From Bacteroides sp. (GTDB lineage Bacteria; Bacteroidota; Bacteroidia; Bacteroidales; Bacteroidaceae), in assembly GCA_022648295.1 (NCBI GenBank), contig JALCME010000024.1:1-64000 (forward strand): 64,000 nt of DNA. The letters are read 5' to 3'. Numbering within the stretch: position 1 is the stretch's first letter; every line of letters starts with the position of its first letter. Both the position numbers and the translations under genes were made by a program. Below, in pieces: positions 59,335 to 64,000 of this stretch. The notes under the pieces were generated by a model. It was not told where the DNA came from. It made no database searches and was given only the letters and a program-made list of their open reading frames with translations.

Positions 59335-59651
59335 TTAATCTCCTCCCCTGATTTTTTAGAATAACGCACAAAAACTCCATTAGAGTCACTTTTTCGTCCT
59401 ATACGCGTTGCTTTACCACTCTTAGGATCAAGCAGATTCAAGTTTGAAACATGAATAGAAGCTTCTTGTTTAACGATTCCACCTTGTGGATTTTTAGCAT
59501 TTGGCTTTGTACTTTTAGACACCATATTAACGCCTTCAACAATCGCACGGGAATCTTTTACAAGAACTTTTAGAACACGACCAGTCTTGCCTTTATCTTC
59601 ACCCGCATTCACGCAAACTGTATCGCCTTTTCTTATATGTAATTTACTCAT
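59331..59651 (-). CDS. rplX: 50S ribosomal protein L24
   Basis: 106 residues. HIRKGDTVCVNAGEDKGKTGRVLKVL is the KOW motif; the end is VRYSKKSGEEIK. It is an early assembly protein at the tunnel exit. It overlaps rplE by 4 bases and follows rplN after 20. Confidence 0.99.
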   Translation of the reverse strand: MSKLHIRKGDTVCVNAGEDKGKTGRVLKVLVKDSRAIVEGVNMVSKSTKPNAKNPQGGIVKQEASIHVSNLNLLDPKSGKATRIGRKSDSNGVFVRYSKKSGEEIK

Positions 59652-59671
59652 TACTCCAGTTTTTTACAAAA

Positions 59672-60037
59672 TTAAAGTACTTCCGGCGCAAGTGACACAA
59701 CTTTCATATTAGTCGCACGAAGTTCCCTAGCTACTGGGCCAAAAATACGACTACCCCTAATCTCACCTGCATTATTTAATAATACACAAGCATTATCATC
59801 AAAACGTATATAAGATCCATCGGAACGACGAATCTCCTTTTTTGTACGCACGATCAAAGCTTTTGACACTGCACCTTTTTTAATATCACTTGAAGGGATA
59901 ACGCTCTTTACAGAAACGACAATCACATCCCCCACCGAAGCATAACGGCGCCCCGTTCCTCCCAAAACACGGATACAAAGAGCTTCCTTTGCCCCGCTAT
60001 TATCACACACTGTAAGTCTGGATTCTGCCTGTATCAT
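59672..60037 (-). CDS. rplN: 50S ribosomal protein L14
   Basis: 121 residues. MIQAESRLTVCDNSGAKEALCIRVLGGTGRRYASVGDVIVVSVK and GSRIFGPVARELRATNMKVVSLAPEVL are diagnostic. It lies at the subunit interface. It follows rpsQ by 2 bases. Confidence 0.99.
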   Translation of the reverse strand: MIQAESRLTVCDNSGAKEALCIRVLGGTGRRYASVGDVIVVSVKSVIPSSDIKKGAVSKALIVRTKKEIRRSDGSYIRFDDNACVLLNNAGEIRGSRIFGPVARELRATNMKVVSLAPEVL

Positions 60038-60039
60038 AG

Positions 60040-60297
60040 TTATTTAGCCCTTTCAATTATTTCAACCAATCTCCACCTTTTAGTCTTGCTTAAAGGACGA
60101 GTTTCCATAATATGCACAGCATCACCAATATTACACTCATTCTTTTCATCATGAGCATGGTACTTTTTCGTTTTACTAACAAACTTACCATATATGGGAT
60201 GCTTTTCTTTAAATTTCGTAGCAACAGTTATGGTCTTATCCATTTTGTTGCTTATCACAATCCCAGTTCTTTCTTTCCTTAAATTTCTTGCTTCCAT
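60040..60297 (-). CDS. rpsQ: 30S ribosomal protein S17
   Basis: 85 residues from the ATG at 60297, starting MEARNLRKERTGIVISNKMD. An ATG three codons upstream (60306) overlaps the rpmC stop and is an alternative. The OB fold continues to LSKTKRWRLVEIIERAK. It binds the base of the 30S body. Confidence 0.97.
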   Translation of the reverse strand: MEARNLRKERTGIVISNKMDKTITVATKFKEKHPIYGKFVSKTKKYHAHDEKNECNIGDAVHIMETRPLSKTKRWRLVEIIERAK

Positions 60298-60305
60298 TGA
60301 GCACA

Positions 60306-60503
60306 TTATTTATTATTTAATTCTCTATGGCGTAACTCTGTCTTCATACGCGCAATAGTCCTACGCAAATATTTTATTTGGACAGGATTATCTAAAGGAG
60401 AAATAGAATGGTTCAAAACCATCTGATTATAATTAACGATTTCAGCTCCTACTCTATCAACTAAATCCTTGGTAGATAATTCTCTAATTTCAGCTATTTT
60501 CAT
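60306..60503 (-). CDS. rpmC: 50S ribosomal protein L29
   Basis: 65 residues from the second in-frame ATG (60503), giving the normal start MKIAEIRELSTKDLVDRVGA; an ATG two codons earlier (60509) overlaps the rplP stop. The closing IKYLRRTIARMKTELRHREL is typical. It lies at the tunnel exit, a docking site for trigger factor and SRP. Confidence 0.97.
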   Translation of the reverse strand: MKIAEIRELSTKDLVDRVGAEIVNYNQMVLNHSISPLDNPVQIKYLRRTIARMKTELRHRELNNK

Positions 60504-60508
60504 ATCCA

Positions 60509-60943
60509 TTACGCATTTTGATTTTGAACATCATAATCACGTCTCACAATAAATTTAGTCGTAATAGGAAGCTTTTGAGCGGCTAAACGCAAAGCCTCTT
60601 TAGCAACTTCATACGAAACTCCTTCTGCTTCTATTATAATCCGACCTGGAGTCACAGGAGCGACAAAACCTTCTGGATTACCTTTACCCTTACCCATACG
60701 CACATCTGCAGGCTTTCTCGTAATCGGCTTATCTGGAAAAATTCGAATCCAAATTTGACCTTGACGTTGCATATATCTTGTAACTGCAATACGCGCAGCT
60801 TCTATCTGACGGCCTGTGATCCATTTCGTTTCCAAAGCCTTAATTCCAAAAGACCCAAAAGCCAATTGATTGCCTCTTTGGGCATTACCTTTTGAGCGGC
60901 CTTTTTGTTGTCTTCTGAACTTTGTTTTTTTCGGTTGTAACAT
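60509..60943 (-). CDS. rplP: 50S ribosomal protein L16
   Basis: 144 residues. MLQPKKTKFRRQQKGRSKGNAQRGNQLAFGSFGIKALE and RIFPDKPITRKPADVRMGKGKGNPEGFVAPVTPGRIIIEAEGV are diagnostic. It helps shape the A site. It precedes rpmC with an overlap at the stop. Confidence 0.99.
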   Translation of the reverse strand: MLQPKKTKFRRQQKGRSKGNAQRGNQLAFGSFGIKALETKWITGRQIEAARIAVTRYMQRQGQIWIRIFPDKPITRKPADVRMGKGKGNPEGFVAPVTPGRIIIEAEGVSYEVAKEALRLAAQKLPITTKFIVRRDYDVQNQNA

Positions 60944-60966
60944 AATTCCTAAAAAATCAAATTCGT

Positions 60967-61698
60967 TTAGCGATTATTTTTTTTTCTTTTGAAATTTTTC
61001 CCGCCATTATTAGCATTACTATTTCCACGGGAATTATCTTTACTTTGCGAAAAGTTTGGAGCTAACTCCTTCTTGCCATAAATTTCACCCCTACAAATCC
61101 AAACTTTTATACCAAGCAATCCCACTTTCGTTAATGCTTCTGTATGGCAATAATCAATATCAGCCCTAAAAGTATGTAGAGGAGTTCTCCCCTCTTTATA
61201 CATTTCAGAACGAGCCATTTCCGCCCCATTCAAGCGCCCTGAAATCTGGACTTTTATACCTTCAGCCCCCATACGAATCGTATTTGCAATAGCCATTTTA
61301 ATAGCACGACGATATGCGATTTTACCTTCCACTTGCCTCGCAATATTATTTGCAACAATAACAGCATCTAATTCAGGTCTTTTTACTTCAAAGATATTGA
61401 TTTGAATGTCTTTATCAGTAATCTTCTTCAACTCTTCTTTCAACTTATCGACCTCTTGCCCACCCTTACCTATGATAATACCTGGACGTGCTGTACAAAC
61501 AGTAATAGTTACGAGCTTTAATGTACGTTCAATTACAATTCTTGATACACTTGCTTTTGCAAGTCTAGCATTAAGATATTTACGAATTCTACTATCTTCA
61601 AGCAAGGAATCGCCATAATTTTTTCCACCGTACCAATTGGAATCCCATCCTCTTATTATACCCAAACGGTTACTTATTGGATTAACTTTTTGTCCCAT
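60967..61698 (-). CDS. rpsC: 30S ribosomal protein S3
   Basis: 243 residues. MGQKVNPISNRLGIIRGWDS opens it; VCTARPGIIIGKGGQEVDKLKEEL is the KH domain; ISGRLNGAEMARSEMYKEGRTPLHTFRADIDYC is the C-terminal domain. The tail is basic and Asn-rich (NNGGKNFKRKKNNR), as in related species. It forms part of the mRNA entry channel. Confidence 0.99.
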   Translation of the reverse strand: MGQKVNPISNRLGIIRGWDSNWYGGKNYGDSLLEDSRIRKYLNARLAKASVSRIVIERTLKLVTITVCTARPGIIIGKGGQEVDKLKEELKKITDKDIQINIFEVKRPELDAVIVANNIARQVEGKIAYRRAIKMAIANTIRMGAEGIKVQISGRLNGAEMARSEMYKEGRTPLHTFRADIDYCHTEALTKVGLLGIKVWICRGEIYGKKELAPNFSQSKDNSRGNSNANNGGKNFKRKKNNR

Positions 61699-61703
61699 TT
61701 ACC

Positions 61704-62114
61704 TTAATTTTGATCTTCGTTATTACTCTTAGAATCAACAAATAACGTCACATGATTTGAACGCTTACGAATTCTATAACCTCTACCCTGTGGAGCTGGT
61801 CTCATTCGTTTAAGAGTAGCACCCCCATCCACGAATATTTTAGTTATGAATAACTCACCACTTTCAGCCTTGCGCTCATTTTTTAGTTCCCAATTAGCAA
61901 TTGCAGAGCGTAGCAACTTTTCTACTCTACCTGCAGCCTCTTTCGATGAAAATTTTAAAACGCCAAGTGCTCTATTCACTTCCATGCCACGAATCATGTC
62001 AGCAACGAGACGCATCTTACGAGGAGAAGTAGGAACATTTTGCAATTTTGCAAAATACATAGTTTTAAAGGCTTCTTTTCTTTTTTCAGCCGATATTTTT
62101 TTTCTTGCTCCCAT
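61704..62114 (-). CDS. rplV: 50S ribosomal protein L22
   Basis: 136 residues. KLQNVPTSPRKMRLVADMIRGMEVNRALGVLKFSSKEAAGRVEKLL opens the core, and the tunnel-lining hairpin ATLKRMRPAPQGRGYRIRKRSNHVTLFV follows. Changes in that hairpin give macrolide resistance in some bacteria; nothing unusual is seen here. Confidence 0.99.
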   Translation of the reverse strand: MGARKKISAEKRKEAFKTMYFAKLQNVPTSPRKMRLVADMIRGMEVNRALGVLKFSSKEAAGRVEKLLRSAIANWELKNERKAESGELFITKIFVDGGATLKRMRPAPQGRGYRIRKRSNHVTLFVDSKSNNEDQN

Positions 62115-62148
62115 TATATATTATTACTTTTTATCCATATAAAATTCA

Positions 62149-62418
62149 CTATTTCTTCCTATTTCCTGCATGCCCTCTAAAAGTACGCGTTGGGGCAAAT
62201 TCACCTAATTTATGCCCTACCATATTTTCAGTAACATATACAGGAATAAATTTATTCCCATTATGAACAGCCACTGTATGGCCCACAAAATCAGGGGAAA
62301 TCATTGAAGCCCTAGCCCAAGTTTTAACAACAACCTTCTTACCAGACTCATTCATAGCAAGAACTCTTTTTTCAAGTTTAACGTTAATATACGGACCTTT
62401 TTTTAATGAACGACTCAT
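62149..62418 (-). CDS. rpsS: 30S ribosomal protein S19
   Basis: 89 residues. MSRSLKKGPYINVKLEKRVLAMNESGKK and VAVHNGNKFIPVYVTENMVGHKLGEFAPTRTFRGHAGNRKK are diagnostic. It binds the 30S head near the A site with S13. Confidence 0.99.
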   Translation of the reverse strand: MSRSLKKGPYINVKLEKRVLAMNESGKKVVVKTWARASMISPDFVGHTVAVHNGNKFIPVYVTENMVGHKLGEFAPTRTFRGHAGNRKK

Positions 62419-62438
62419 AATTTACTCAATTAATAAGA

Positions 62439-63263
62439 TTACTTCTTTCTTCTCTCAATAATATACTTCGACGATTGCTTCTTTGGAGCTCTTGTCTTAA
62501 GGCCCTTAGCATACAATCCCTTACGAGATCTCGGATGTCCTCCCGAAGCGCGTCCTTCACCACCACCCATAGGATGATCAACCGGGTTCATAACAACACC
62601 CCGATTACGTGGGCGACGCCCTAACCAACGAGAACGTCCTGCCTTACCTGAACTTTCCAAAGCATGGTCCGAATTACCAACACTGCCAATAGTAGCTTTA
62701 CATGTACTAAGTATCTGTCTAACCTCACCAGAAGGTAACTTAATAACACAATATTTACCCTCTCTCGAAGTTAATTGAGCAAAATTACCAGCAGAACGAA
62801 CTAAAGCAGCTCCCTGTCCTGGGCGCAACTCTATATTATGAACTACAGTACCCACTGGAATATTTTGAAGAGGTAGAGCATTGCCTACTTCTGGAGCAGC
62901 ACTCTCTCCCGAAATCAAAGTAGAGCCAACTTGTAACCCATTAGGGGCAATAATGTATCTTTTTTCACCATCCGCATAATATAACAATGCGATACGAGCC
63001 GAACGATTTGGATCATATTCAATTGTTTTCACTACTGCTGGAATGCCATCCTTATTTCTCTTAAAATCGACAATTCTAATAATTTTTTTATGACCACCAC
63101 CAATATAGCGCATAGTCATTTTACCTTCACGGTTTCGTCCTCCAGAAGATTTTTTGCCAAAAACAAGAGATTTTTCTGGTACCTGTGCAGTAATTTCTTC
63201 AAAGGTACCAATAATTTTATGTCTTTGCCCCGGTGTTGTGGGCTTAAATTTACGTACTGCCAT
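62439..63263 (-). CDS. rplB: 50S ribosomal protein L2
   Basis: 274 residues. MAVRKFKPTTPGQRHKIIGTFEEIT opens it; SAGNFAQLTSREGKYCVIKLPSGEVRQI and GKAGRSRWLGRRPRNRGVVMNPVDHPMGGGEGRASGGHPRSRKG hold the conserved His near the peptidyl transferase centre. It follows rplW by 4 bases. Confidence 0.99.
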   Translation of the reverse strand: MAVRKFKPTTPGQRHKIIGTFEEITAQVPEKSLVFGKKSSGGRNREGKMTMRYIGGGHKKIIRIVDFKRNKDGIPAVVKTIEYDPNRSARIALLYYADGEKRYIIAPNGLQVGSTLISGESAAPEVGNALPLQNIPVGTVVHNIELRPGQGAALVRSAGNFAQLTSREGKYCVIKLPSGEVRQILSTCKATIGSVGNSDHALESSGKAGRSRWLGRRPRNRGVVMNPVDHPMGGGEGRASGGHPRSRKGLYAKGLKTRAPKKQSSKYIIERRKK

Positions 63264-63267
63264 TTTC

Positions 63268-63561
63268 TTAAATATTGCTATAAAAATCTATAGTATCACC
63301 TTCTTTTAATGTAACAATCGCCTTCTTATATGCATTTGCACGACCGTTAATTATACCAGCCTTTGTGTAGCGGCTTTTACTTTTACCTGCATACTTAACC
63401 GTATTTATTTCAACTACACTAACATTATACAAGGCCTCGACCTCTCTTTTAATCTCCAATTTATTTGCTTCAGGACGAACAATAAAGCCAAAACAATTAC
63501 TCATTTTTTCAGTTATTGCCGTCATTTTTTCCGTCACTAACGGTTTAACAATAATTCCCAT
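63268..63561 (-). CDS. rplW: 50S ribosomal protein L23
   Basis: 97 residues. IIVKPLVTEKMTAITEKMSNCFGFIVRPEANKLEIKREVEALYNVSVVEINTVKYAGK is diagnostic. It lies at the tunnel exit and docks trigger factor and SRP. It follows rplD by 15 bases. Confidence 0.98.
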   Translation of the reverse strand: MGIIVKPLVTEKMTAITEKMSNCFGFIVRPEANKLEIKREVEALYNVSVVEINTVKYAGKSKSRYTKAGIINGRANAYKKAIVTLKEGDTIDFYSNI

Positions 63562-63576
63562 TATTAAGCCTCCTTT

Positions 63577-64000
63577 TTACATTAAGGTTTCATCTATAGC
63601 TGAAAGAGCTCTTTCAGTTAGTATAATAGCTCCAGCATTTAACACTCTATAAGTATTTAACCCCGAAATAGTCTCCACACTAGCGTTTCCCACGTTACGA
63701 GCCGACAAATATACATTTTTATTCGCTTCTGGTAAAATTACAAGTAGCTTTTTATCAGAAACTTTAAGTTTTTTTGTCATTTCAACGAAATCTTTCGTTT
63801 TAGGTGCTACAAAAGCAAAATCCTCAACAACAATTATCCCGTTATCTTTTGCTTTATATGATAAAGCAGACTTACGAGCCAGAACTTTCACTTTTTTATT
63901 CAACTTAAAGTTATAACTACGCGGTGTAGGACCAAAAACACGTCCCCCACCAACAAGTACAGGAGAATTCATATCACCACGACGGGCGCCTCCGCCACCT
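63577..64000 (-). CDS. rplD: 50S ribosomal protein L4, 5' part cut by window edge
   Basis: About 140 C-terminal residues are visible, up to the window edge; the full protein is about 208. The visible N-terminal part reads GGGGARRGDMNSPVLVGGGR, the conserved loop that reaches the tunnel, so the ATG at 63972 is internal and not the start. The rest, VFGPTPRSYNFKLNKKVKVLARKSALSYKAKD and the final RVLNAGAIILTERALSAIDETLM, is typical. Confidence 0.97.
   Translation of the reverse strand, partial: GGGGARRGDMNSPVLVGGGRVFGPTPRSYNFKLNKKVKVLARKSALSYKAKDNGIIVVEDFAFVAPKTKDFVEMTKKLKVSDKKLLVILPEANKNVYLSARNVGNASVETISGLNTYRVLNAGAIILTERALSAIDETLM

Noticed and set aside
63577..63972. rplD starting at the ATG at 63972
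   Set aside because: The frame continues upstream to the window edge with conserved L4 sequence, so that Met is internal and the gene is cut by the edge.

Overview
The window looks like the chromosome of a Bacteroides species (order Bacteroidales). The evidence is the gene content (two GH20 hexosaminidases, a GH3/beta-lactamase fusion, split 5'-nucleotidase genes, a 333-residue malate dehydrogenase, arginine genes in the order argR-GNAT-argG-pspC-argC-argD), many -7 boxes of the form TAnnTTTG that fit the Bacteroides -33/-7 promoter, AT-rich spacers and weak ribosome binding sites. The species cannot be fixed from the sequence alone.

Layout. 1-742 is non-coding and rich in palindromes. 743-4622 (minus) holds an alkaline phosphatase and the pta-ackA acetate operon. 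4915-11421 (plus) holds lrgA-lrgB, two GNAT-fold proteins, a thioredoxin-like lipoprotein and a GH20 hexosaminidase. 11745-18623 (minus) holds a GH3-NagZ/beta-lactamase fusion, the two halves of a 5'-nucleotidase as separate genes, and a glycosyltransferase-51 protein with a long N-terminal domain. 18744-24547 (minus) is a MacAB/TolC-type export operon with two permeases, preceded by a clear promoter. 24730-29437 carries a ROK kinase, rplS, a basic exported protein, a CvfB-like S1 protein and malate dehydrogenase. tRNA-Phe and tRNA-Pro follow at 29.6 kb. 30491-38319 (plus) is the arginine/proline block, then an XRE-cupin regulator and an acyl-CoA synthetase. 38525-45685 (minus) holds a second GH20, an MBOAT/SGNH acyl-transfer pair, a TetR regulator and an exported protein of unknown function.

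45.8-50.26 kb is a pile-up of decayed mobile DNA lying directly behind the terminator of the ribosomal protein superoperon: a C-terminal scrap of an IS5/IS1182-like transposase, an IS110 element, an IS66 element whose tnpC is fused to the 3' end of an IS982 transposase, and the 5' end of a class IIC group II intron. The IS110 element is the most interesting object. Its recombinase is killed by four stop codons, yet its upstream non-coding end still reads as a complete bridge RNA: a target loop whose two guides match both flanks of the element, and a donor loop whose two guides match both element ends. All four mismatches next to or inside the guides are G-T type. This fixes the element ends, a TC core and the empty target site, which lies at the end of the IS982 fragment.

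50351-64000 (minus) is the S10-spc-alpha superoperon from rplD (cut by the window edge) to rplQ, including secY, map, infA and rpoA. It is ordinary and complete in this interval.
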